Assembly: GCA_040954595.2 (NCBI GenBank)
Contig: CM082583.2
Span: 3,658,001-3,722,000, forward strand
Origin: Balanoglossus misakiensis
Taxonomy: Eukaryota > Hemichordata
DNA: 64,000 bases
Direction: 5' to 3'
Shown: one piece after another, positions 37,301-46,423 of the stretch
How positions within the stretch are numbered: position 1 is the stretch's first letter
Layout of the letters: the number at the start of each line of letters is the position of its first letter
Position numbers and translations under genes: made by a program
Notes under the pieces: generated by a model
Told to the model about the DNA's origin: nothing
The model's input: the letters and a program-made list of their open reading frames with translations, nothing else
The model's database searches: none

Positions 37301-40300
37301 TGTTCAGATGCGTTGAGAAGTACGAACCTTTTGCTACATAACAAGGGATAACAGTTCCTTGTGATTCTTAGCTGTGTCGCAACAAATATACATGTACCCA
37401 TTCTCAATCATAGAAAAAGCATTTTCTTCAAAAGGATGAGAGATAAACTTACCTGGCAGAGCAGACACACCAATAAGATTTTGAAATCCATCGTGATCGC
37501 CGTGTATGCTTCAAACAGCCGTGCGTTTGGAATTAAATAAAAAAGTACACCAGGGTCACGTGGCAATAAGGTCCAATCGCCGGGCTTTTTAATATTAGCC
37601 GCATATCGACCCTCACTTTTATTAATTGTATGACCACGCAGTAACTGCGTGGCAGAAAAAAAAACTAAAAACCGTTAACATATGCTGATTGAACGAACCA
37701 ACAATGATGTAGATCTAAACAATCACACAATCAACTTTGGACTATGCTTGTAACGTGTGGTAGAGCATCCTTCCAGATTCTAGAGTAGATCAGTGAAAAG
37801 CCAAGAGGGCATTAATCTTTGCCATGTAACGAATGGCTTTCAAGACACACTTGAAACCAGTTGTCAGCAAATCTGCAGGAAATTTGCCACCCAGACTTTT
37901 ACCAATGAGTGTCAACATTCGACCAGGTCACCACCGGCACAACAAGTTTATTTATTACCCAATTTACCTGATGTTAATTGGATTTTTCTATATCACAAAG
38001 AGAAAAACTAAATTTATCCAAAGCTCACTCAGAGAAGTATCGGTTAATAGTTTAGTCGAATTTTGTAAACCAGTTTGAATAACATGTTTACAATGTGTCT
38101 TCGCAGTCCAAGGCCAGTGCTGAGAAAGTTTGGCTTTTGTGTCCCAATCAAAGTTATGTTAGGGATTCAATGCAAACTCTTATAATCTAATCATCCAGTC
38201 GGTCTTAACCTGAATGCGATTTGTTCAGCCTGAGTCTTGCTTTGATGCCAAGCACACACAAACACACACATATACATATATAATATAAGCCTGAACACTT
38301 TCTAAACGAAGCTTTTGCCAAAGAACATTTGGGTCATCTAAAATGCAAATTTTGTTATGAATGATGACGACATTATGGTTTAGAAATGGCTCATATTTTC
38401 CTATATTTCCCTATGAAGTGTTTGAAATGCCCAAAATACTTTCAAGGGGCTTTGGAAAAGACTGGTATTGTCAGCCCCAGAATGGTAGCCATTGAAACAG
38501 TTTTGTTCGATGTGAATCACCTCTGGGGCGGGACATTTTTATCGTGGAGGAGGTCACTCACAACAATGAAATCGATGTCAGCAGAACGAAAGCAATTAAC
38601 TTCTGTTATTGTGTCGATCGGAAAGGTTAAAACTAAAACAGGTACATCACGAACAAAATTGCGGGTAGTAAAATTCTCTCAACGGGACCTCGAAATGTCA
38701 ATACTATTTTTATGACATAAAAGTTTAACACCAAAGTAAACATTTTAGCTCCGCTATCAGCGACACGGGGCTTGTCAGATAGGTTGTCGATCGGAAAGGT
38801 TAAAACTAAAAAAGGTACATCACGAACAAAATTGCGGGTAGTAAAATTCTCTCAACGGGACCTCGAAATGTCAATACTATTTTTATGACATAAAAGTTTA
38901 ACACCAAAGTTAACATTTTAGCTCCGCTTATCAGCGACACGGGGCTTGTCAGATAGGTTGTCGATCGGAAAGGTTAAAACTAAAAAAGGTACATCACGAA
39001 CAAAATTGCGGGTAGTAAAATTCTCTCAACGGGACCTCGAAATGTCAATACTATTTTTATGACATAAAAGTTTAACACCAAAGTTGACATTTTAGCCCCG
39101 CTATCAGCGACGCGGGGCTTGTCAGATATATCGATCTACTAGTATACGTCGGTCCATCCAAAATCGACTGCTTATCCATACATCTTTGCAATTTGCAATT
39201 GCCCATCTGCCTGTTTTGAACTGTGGTCTAAATTCCCTTGAATATCTAAGTCAAATATGTTGAAATAGTGACGAATTCTGCGTTAATATATTTTAAGGGT
39301 AAAGTAAAGTGCACACATCCGCCAAAAAGTACATTATTCGCTTCTTTTTTGATTTATTAATGAAAACATGAGGGTAGTCAAGACGCCACATTTAGCTCTG
39401 AAAAAAATTCTAAATGACTAATCGCCCTCCACACAATATCAATCATTTTGAGGTGACAGCAGGGTCTCAATACTCCAATTGCCCATCTCACATGCGCTGT
39501 GTTCACCAGAAGTTCGCTGTTCGAAAATGTCACTCCTCAAATGCCATTCTCCGTGCTGCGTCACTCGTATGAGGTGGTAATAGACAGGTTCGGCTACACG
39601 TTTTACGCGAACGCGGATGCGCATGAACCTGTCCACTTTTTATGGTCGCCCAAGGTGTAACGATGCACACTTCTAATTTAGAATACCGAGTTTGAGTGCC
39701 ACACAAACAGAGGTTGACGTGAAGCCAAAGGCCTTTCCACATGAATGTCCAATGCAAACATACACACGTTCACATTGTAACAGCACAACAAACACAATCG
39801 CATTATATCACTTTATTAGTGGCAAAGAACAGTTAAAAATCAAATAATTGAAACCAAAGATGACAACATGGTCATGCAGTGTTAATTCTAGGCTGCGCCA
39901 TTGCGCAAATTGCGCTATTTTTATCTCGATCGGCACTCATTTAACTGTCTGTGCGCCACTATGGGTGCAACATTTGTCCTTGCCGAGTAAAAATCATCAG
40001 ACGTCCGCGTCCTGTTGATGTGACCTTGTTTCGCATCGCACGTCATTTCTACCTAATATCTAGGAGTGCGTTTGTTTTCCCATCAGCCTTTGCTGTATTG
40101 GCGTGTATTTAATAGGCGCTTAGTCTCGGTTACCCAGACCCCCCTGCTTCTTCCGTTGGGCACTCCAGAAAGAGGGTCTGGGGAAACCCGGTAGACAAAT
40201 CGCCGGCCGGAATCGGGACAGCTGCGATGCATGACGGGAGCTTAATATTCGATACGATATTATGATATGACGATATTAGAAAACTATTTACCAAACTTCT

Positions 40301-43300
40301 CTCTCTCTTTTCAATTTGTAGACAGTTTTAGCAGGTCTAGCACTTCTCAGCATGTTTTCTTTATCGTATGCCATACATGTCGGCCGTGAGGTTCGCGCGC
40401 AGGACGTCGCCATTTTGGAATATTAAGCTCCCGTCATGCATCGCAGCTGTCCCGATTCCGCCCGGCGATTTGTCTACCGGGTTTCCCCAGACCCTCTTTC
40501 TGGAGTGCCCAATGGAAGAAGCAGGGAGGTCTGGGTAACCGAGACTAATAGGCGCTAACAAAGTGTTGGGTAATATGAACGTGGTACTGATTTCATGTGA
40601 GCCGTGTGCAAAACCATGCCATTCATTCACTGCGGACACCCCCTTACGAGAACACTGATTGGAACGTCCCAAATCATTTGCATATGAATCAACAGGGTAC
40701 AGTATACAGGGCAATCAATGAATAAGCGCCACCGATTTTTGAAAAGGCAAATTCCTGCCTTTGTTTAGGCGCCGCCAACATTTGAAATGGTTGAAAAGAG
40801 GCGCTTAAATGAAGGAATTTACGGTAATTCAACTATTAGCTCAAAACATACAGAACTGTGTGAGGTTAACATGTACTCGTATGCATACCAATTTTCAAAT
40901 CAATATGACCAGTGGTTGTCAAGTTTCTGAGTTTTGACCAATTTCACGTTCTCCCTGGCTACTTTGCATATTTTGGGCAATGACAACTTCATTTGAACAA
41001 ACTCCTCTCTACAGCCTGGCCTGCATTTATACACACCAAATGTCAATGTGATACACGCAGCGGTTTTCAAGTTTTTGATGTGGACGGACATACAGACATA
41101 CGTCCATACATACAGACGCAACCGATTCCATAAGGTCCCATGGTATACCAAGCATCTATGTAAAAGTATCATATGGTAGCCCTTACACGCCAATAACAAT
41201 TCAGAATTATTGTTGGCTTATTCGCACACAGGTCAGAACTACATGTATAATATTTGCAGACACCTTTTCAATTTTGATGGACACAATTTTTATTGATAGG
41301 GACACAGCAGACAAAACTGTCTTTTGCTCAATGTGGAAATTGAGTACACTCATCCCACAATACTGTTCATTTACAATTGCAAGGGAGGCTGTACCTTAAA
41401 AAGCAGATGTAAACCGTGAAGTGAATGGCTGAAGCATATATTGAAAAAGGTCCATTGCCTGAAGAGGGAGGTTTAAGGACAGATTCAGTGTTGCAGCCAG
41501 ACCACGTTTTTGGGGTCATTTGGGCGCATTCTGGCAACTTCATCTTTTTTCCTGGGTGGTGGAAATCTGTCGACGCACTCAGAGCACGTTCACTGCTTAG
41601 TTCCTTTTTTTTTTCAATTATTGACTGTTGACAAAATTACAACAGTGTACACCCACACTGCAATGCATGCATGATTGCACTAATGTAGCAATATAGTTAA
41701 AAAACACTCTGAGATCACATGCCTCTCTATAAACTAGTACATATTGCAATTTTTGAACTGCTTGGGGCTGGGCCGACTAGTCGTGCACGGTAGTCTATGT
41801 ACATGACGTAGCGCTAAGGTCATGAGTTATACCACATTTACCAGTACAATGTGCAAATGTTATGAGAGTGCTGTGATGGAAATGAAAATTGTGTCCTGCA
41901 AAATATAAAATGTGACTGCAAATATTAGAGTTCTGACCACATAATTAGACTGCTTAATTTTTGTTGGCACAGAGGTGCCACTGTAGTATCATGAATTTTC
42001 AACTTTACAAATATATCCAAGTGTACGCCACACCTACCTTGTCTCCTGTTTTAATGTTTCAAATGATTTTGCTAGTTGCGTAATATCTTTCAAGACGGCC
42101 TTATGACGGTTGAGCCATTCTCTGTCTTGGCGGAATTCTTCCTCCCGCTGTTTGATTAGCATCTCCTGCCTATGCCACCTCTCTTCTATGTTCTTTAGGA
42201 GTTGCGTGTACCGGTATATCTCCTTATTTTCTTTGTAATTGGGCAGAACCTGAGGGAAAATATAAAAGAAGTTTAAAATATTGCCTGTAGAAGAAATGCA
42301 TCCAGTAGTCTTCTCCCCTGCCCCATTCCCACTGCTCAGTGGGCTGTGGCTGTGCTACCTAAAAGGAAAGTCGGGTACTGGCTGCCATCTTGCAAAAAAT
42401 TCTGTCCAGCCATCCCCAAGATGACTGCTTCAACCGTTTGTACACAGGTACTCTCAAAGTCAGGTGCACCACACAAGATTCATTCAGACAGTTTTGAAGC
42501 TCCCTGTTCTTATCAAAAGGAAGGGTCTCGAAAATTAGTGATTTGCTGTGTACAATAACACTTGCTGTGAGCCATTAGTAACTGTTGCTGAAATTTGGTA
42601 GGATGAAGGCTTTGGTCAGTCATTGCATGCTATTTTTTTACTGAATCATTGCATTTTGTCATATTTTGAGTGTTGCCTGCATGTGCTAGGTACCAGGCTT
42701 AGGAGATTTGCTGACAAAAACAAAGAAACAGAATCAAAATTATTTCAAAGCAATCTGACAAGCCATCAAGCGAAAACAATTTTACACATAATCGTGGGAC
42801 AAGAAGGCCAAAAGTTAAATTACCCAGGTGTTTGGCGGCCATTTTGAAAAATGCAAATTAGAAGAGTTGTCTAATATTGCCATGTTAACCAAGTTGAAAT
42901 TATTTTAGGTACCCATATTAATTTTAGAGAAGGTGTATGGCGGCCATTTTTGATTATGCAATTTAGAAGAGTTGCCCAACACTGCCATTTTGGCAACTAA
43001 GCTGAAATAGTTTTAGGGGCCCACATGAATGCAAATCAGCAAGACAACTTCATGGGAAAGAACATTTTTAGGTTCACCAATGGGCACAAATGACTGTCAA
43101 TTCAACTCTAACTTTAACGCAATCTAACAGGTGGTTTCAAAGACAAATATTTCAAAACACAAATATACAAATTTCACCAATATATTTACACCTTGCCTGG
43201 ATTACCCCTAATTCAAAGCAGTCTGACAAAGGGTTTTAGAGAAAAAAGCTTTTGACCAAAAATTTCAAAATAGCTCCAAATTATATGCAAATTTTGTAAC

Positions 43301-46300
43301 AATTTGAACGAAGCTATGGTAACTGAGATCACCTTCAAGCTTCATACAAAATTTCAAGGAAGTCGGCTGATCACTTGCAAAAAGGATTTACCAATTGGAA
43401 AAAGACAAAAAAGTGTGTAAAAATAGAAATTTCTTAATAATAGCTCAAAACAACTGGACTGCAAGAGGTACATGCATGCTAATTTTCATATCGATCTAAC
43501 CAGTGGTTTAACTTGTAGAGATTCTGAGTTTTGACAAATTTCACATTTTCTAGCTAATTTGCATATTTTCGGCAATGACAACTTCATTTGAACAAACTCC
43601 CATTAACAGCCTGTACTTCATCTGCACACCAAATATCAAGGTTATTACATACATACATACCGGTACATACATACACACACACACACACAAATACATACAT
43701 GTATACATTACATACACTTTAATACATGTACATATATAAATTGCCATAACAGTTTAGTATGTTTATACTTACCAAACCACAACACACCAACACGAGAACT
43801 GTAAGCAGCAAATACCAAAACACCTGGAGCTGGAAAGTAAAAATGTAACTGATCAGTGATAAAGCAGCTCTATACCAAATACAGATCTTATACATATTTA
43901 ATTAAAGTTATTTGTGGAGAACAAAGATAGACACAAACACACACAAAAGGTCTACAAATTTTGCATAATACCGTAGCACTTTAAACATTGTATGAACTAG
44001 AGGTCAGAACAGCTACTTACATTGGGCATTTCTGGAGGATCTTCTGGAGGATCCCTGGCCTAGTTCAAATGATACAAAAAATCGAATTAGCAACTCTTGA
44101 AACTGAAATGTTGAAAACTGTCAATGTCATGCCATTTTGGTCAAGGACACATTTACTGCATACCGGTATACAACGATGGATCAAGATACATTATAAAACC
44201 CTATGCTTAGCACATTTTTAAGGGACCACAAATAATTGATCCGAGTTACAAATGGACTTCAAATTATTACTTGAAAAATATTGTTGATCAAAGTCAGATG
44301 TAAATGAAGTCAAATAATTTGTACCATAATACTTGTGTTGTTAGTTTCAGGGGGTAAATATACTCAAAAATTATAAATATGCAAATTTTCCAACAATGTG
44401 TCGTTGCAATCCTACAAGCAATACTGGAAAAATTGATTTTTGCAATGCCAAAATTTTGCTTTTTAGAAATATCATCATTTCCTTTATGTTGCTTTAAAGG
44501 TATACGGTCACCTATACAAATTTAGCCACATTTACCATGGTAAATTGAGATCTAACCAATCACAGATTTTCAGTGGGTGGCACACGTGAAAATAAAGTGT
44601 TCTTTAGAACACTCAAATACGCCATTTCAACTATATATGGCGATATGTAAATTGGAGGTGACCGTATACCTTTAACTGTTCATGCTCGTGCGCTTAGGTA
44701 GTTCGAATTTGACAACTACATATCCAACCGATAGAGGGCGCTGTTATGTATTTGAATGCCCATTGACTCACCGCCTTATGTGCAAACCTCTGTATCATGT
44801 AATTGAAATTGTATGAACATGCAGGATGACAGACTTTTAAGGACACACAATCAGCCTACTGGTATCTGACAAGCTCCCAAGTAGAGATAACAAGCGCATA
44901 TTCATATGTAAGCTTTAAAAGCACATAATCCTGGTGCCATGTGTGAACACAATGTGTTTGCCTATTTCTGGGTTACAAATATGAAAAGAGAATTCAGTTT
45001 CAGGTTTTCTACAATTATTGTAAATCACTTACCATGCATCGCATAACTTCAATCCTGCTACTCCTAGCTCCCATTTGTCTGATAAACTGTCTACTACGCC
45101 GAATTCTCTGTGAATGAAATAAGAAGAATATTCATTAAAGGATTATAAAAGACGCTTTCAGGAATTGCAGCATGGTGTCAATTATCAAAGTCCTAAATGC
45201 TCAAAGTTTATATTTTGAAGCAATGATATGGGGGAACATGGTGGTGCATAGTACACATCCATTATGTATGCTAGGTCACATGACATGGTACTTTGGCCAT
45301 TCAAGGAATCAGTTTTTAGCCCATTTCAGAAAAATGATGGCTGATTACTGCTTGCAATGTGTGCAGCGATTGAGAAGTCTTTTCAGTATTGTTCAAGAGT
45401 GTTGGCAGTTCCACCCCACCCCCCAAGGCATTTTGATCAACTATAATGATGCAACAACGTCCCTTCTCAATGGTGCACCAGCCTAACACATTCAACAGTA
45501 CATAAAAACAGAGGCACATGAAGAAATATGTTACACAGTTTTGACAGACATTATATAACATTGGATGTGCAGTCAAGTGTACATGGACAAAAGTGGACTC
45601 AACAGTGAATACAGGTATGTCGGAACTTGGAAGACAACATAAACTGTTTTACTGAATCTCTGTCTACATGCAAGTAGAGCACAGTTCACCAGTACAATTT
45701 GTATGCTTGTTTAAAGTAGTCAAACAACAGAAACAGCTTTTCACAAAAACCAAACTCATGAAAAAAAAGCTCAAAAAAAAAGAGACTTTGTCCCTTTACA
45801 AGTTGCTGAGCTGGTCACCTCCAGTACCACTCATGGCATTTGGTCAGCTAACGTTTTAGCAGCATGTCATTCACCATTGATTGGCATAATGTTTCTATGT
45901 TAAATGGCCGTTGTCATTATCACCAACTGTTAACACATTCCAAGATGAACGACTTATTTGGTATCTGATAGTGGCTGTCAGTATACACATTAATTTATTT
46001 AAGCAATGAACTAAAAGAATTTCAAAGACAGCATGCTCAGCATAACAAAGACAACGAAATTTTATTATAATTAAACTTTTTTAGTAAGCAACCCCTTCCT
46101 TATAGTTATTAATCACTGCAGCATGGTAAAATGCAAAATGTGTTACAGAATTACTACCAGAAGAAGAGTTAATTTAGAAGAAAAAGTTCTCACCAAAAAG
46201 CCCAAGGATCAGAATTCTCGGTATGTGTTCTGACAAATACTGGTTCATACACAGTAAATACCAACTTATCAGATGTATAATATAACATGTAAACCCAAAA

Positions 46301-46423
46301 CTAAAATCACATATATGTTTGTAAATTCTAAATTGCATTTCAAAATTAACATACCTTATAGCTTTTCTCGTGTCGTTCCAGCCGGATTGACTGGAATTTT
46401 GGGGAGTAGTATTCCCACATTAT
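25370..46423 (-). CDS. Single-pass membrane protein with coiled coil (unrecognised family), six exons reconstructed
   Basis: Minus-strand exons with GT/AG junctions: 46423-46355, 45107-45033, 43829-43773, 42249-42038, 27214-27094 and 25510-25370 (stop TAA 25372-25370). Phases join as 0, 0, 0, 2 and 0 without a stop, and only this frame is open in the first exon. If the ATG at 46420-46418 is the start, the product is 223 residues. It has a basic head ([18 protein letters not shown]), a transmembrane helix on its own exon ([18 protein letters not shown]), a charged coiled coil ([20 protein letters not shown], then [20 protein letters not shown]), then GPECCK and a Leu/Ile-rich tail. The basic side before the helix suggests a type II orientation. 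I recognise no family. The 14.8-kb intron 27215-42037 contains the propeller gene. The first three introns are more secure than the last two junctions; upstream exons may be missing. Confidence 0.5.
25511..27093. other. Last intron of the membrane-protein gene
   Basis: Holds dispersed repeat C copy 2 (25855-25995) and otherwise nothing recognised. A CCCCCACCCCCACCCCC tract lies near 26640. Confidence 0.35.
25855..25995 (+). repeat. Dispersed repeat C, copy 2
   Basis: Relative of 24755-24860, same orientation. Confidence 0.5.
27449..28189. mobile_element. TTAA-flanked MITE, family 2 (741 bp)
   Basis: TTAA at both ends (27449-27452 and 28186-28189) encloses perfect inverted termini GGTGGCATTGCATGAAA / TTTCATGCAATGCCACC. 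No coding frame inside. The size and TTAA target fit a non-autonomous piggyBac-superfamily element. It lies in the long intron of the membrane-protein gene. Confidence 0.8.
28278..28580 (+). repeat. Dispersed repeat A, copy 2
   Basis: Relative of 5878-6220, same orientation, with a longer CAGA run (about 28361-28384). Confidence 0.65.
28659..29090 (+). pseudogene. Decayed, inverted copy of a propeller exon
   Basis: A splice-acceptor-like TTTTGCAG ends at 28658. It is followed in phase 1 by [20 protein letters not shown] and [13 protein letters not shown], closely matching the start of the last propeller exon of the gene at 30492-37491. After about 48 residues the frame breaks; [19 protein letters not shown] then continues in another frame, and later blocks ([16 protein letters not shown]) need further shifts. 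No donor or partner exons are seen. It points the opposite way to the intact gene, so it is a duplicated and inverted exon that has died. Confidence 0.75.
29124..29191. repeat. (CCAT)n microsatellite
   Basis: A CATCCATCCATCC run broken once near 29155. Confidence 0.9.
29192..30491. other. Non-genic stretch between the inverted relic and the propeller gene
   Basis: No domain recognised. On the minus strand an ATTAAA (30319-30314) lies about 175 nt past the stop codon of the propeller gene and could serve as its poly(A) signal. Confidence 0.4.
30492..37491 (-). CDS. Secreted six-propeller protein, tachylectin/tectonin-like (1,316 residues, 13 exons)
   Basis: Exons on the minus strand: 37491-37453, 37167-37125, 36888-36283, 35980-35900, 35711-35109, 34846-34808, 34672-34067, 33889-33848, 33669-33064, 32609-32568, 32421-31813, 31605-31567, 31087-30492 (stop 30494-30492). 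Coding length is 3,951 nt, divisible by three, and every junction has GT/AG with matching phase (first junction phase 0, the rest phase 1). It starts with a signal peptide ([13 protein letters not shown]). Six units of about 200 residues follow, each with five blades of about 40 residues built as W-x-GP-x4-SCCV...DG...VGIG...LWxR. A Thr/Pro-rich linker (about 27 residues) follows unit 1, and 13-14-residue linkers separate the others. Five-bladed repeats with DG...GVG...L are typical of tachylectin-2-like lectins, so extracellular carbohydrate or microbe binding is plausible but inferred. Blades 1-3 carry a CC pair in units 2-6, blades 1-2 in unit 1. Units 4 and 5 are nearly identical in DNA. 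The gene sits in an intron of the membrane-protein gene on the same strand. Confidence 0.85.
33781..33823. repeat. (GGTT)n microsatellite in an intron
   Basis: GGTTGGTTGGTTGGTTGGTT with one GGTA, in the intron between the propeller exons 34672-34067 and 33889-33848. Confidence 0.9.
37530..37580 (-). promoter_or_regulatory. Candidate core promoter of the six-propeller gene
   Basis: Upstream of the ATG at 37491, reading the minus strand, lie an ATTGG (CCAAT box on the plus strand near 37572), a CACGTG E-box (37557-37562) and a TATA-like TTTTTTATTTAA (37544-37533), in that order towards the gene. The TATA-like motif is about 45-55 nt before the ATG, which would leave a very short 5' UTR. Confidence 0.3.
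37581..38612. other. Non-genic part of the long intron
   Basis: No domain recognised. The plus-strand frame 38386-38715 runs into the tandem repeat that follows and is not supported. Confidence 0.35.
38613..39127. repeat. Three tandem copies of a ~174-bp unit ending in a hairpin
   Basis: Units start with GTCGATCGGAAAGGTTAAAA at 38613, 38786 and 38960 (spacings 173 and 174) and are nearly identical throughout. Each ends with a stem near the unit boundary; in the third copy AGCCCCGC pairs with GCGGGGCT around a ten-base loop. High identity implies recent expansion. Tandem cores of this size are known in Helentron-associated elements of marine invertebrates, but no diagnostic Helitron ends are seen. 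Confidence 0.9.
39128..40111. other. Non-genic part of the long intron
   Basis: Nothing recognised on either strand. Confidence 0.35.
40112..40556. mobile_element. Complete fold-back / MULE-like element with 9-bp target duplication
   Basis: The element spans 40121-40547 (427 bp). Its ends are long inverted repeats of about 130 bp with only about three mismatches, starting TAGTCTCGGTTACCCAGACC. The direct repeat ATAGGCGCT flanks it exactly (40112-40120 and 40548-40556). The central ~165 bp has no open frame. A 9-bp duplication with long inverted termini fits non-autonomous Mutator-like elements; other fold-back classes remain possible. Confidence 0.85.
40837..41105 (+). repeat. Dispersed repeat D, copy 1
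   Basis: Matches 43438-43690 in the same orientation: AGCTCAAAACA, TCTGAGTTTTGAC, GGCAATGACAACTTCATTTG, AACAAACTCC and CACACCAAAT. A short piece also lies at 11851-11882. Class unknown; not coding. Confidence 0.65.
41106..42037. other. Non-genic part of the long intron
   Basis: No element or exon recognised before the coiled-coil exon at 42038-42249. Confidence 0.35.
42820..43050 (+). repeat. Two-copy local tandem repeat (~110 bp)
   Basis: GGCGGCCATTTT, then AATTAGAAGAGTTG or ATTTAGAAGAGTTG, then GAAATTATTTTAGG or GAAATAGTTTTAGG occur in order twice, about 110 bp apart. It lies in an intron of the membrane-protein gene. Confidence 0.55.
43438..43690 (+). repeat. Dispersed repeat D, copy 2
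   Basis: Relative of 40837-41105. It ends in a CATACATAC/CACACA microsatellite. Confidence 0.65.
44494..44675. mobile_element. TTAA-flanked MITE, family 1, copy B
   Basis: TTAA at both ends, with perfect termini AAAGGTATACGGTCACCT / AGGTGACCGTATACCTTT. The interior matches copy A (1293-1489) in reverse orientation, including GAGATCTAACCAATCACAG, TTTCAGTGGGTGGCACACG and TTCTTTAGAAC. It lies in an intron of the membrane-protein gene. Confidence 0.85.

Noticed and set aside
44021-44054. 34-nt candidate exon (reads [11 protein letters not shown] in one frame) with AG and GT borders
   Set aside because: Including it changes the phase: the frame from exon 46423-46355 would then read out of the transmembrane exon frame. 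Without it all junctions agree. It could be an alternative exon.
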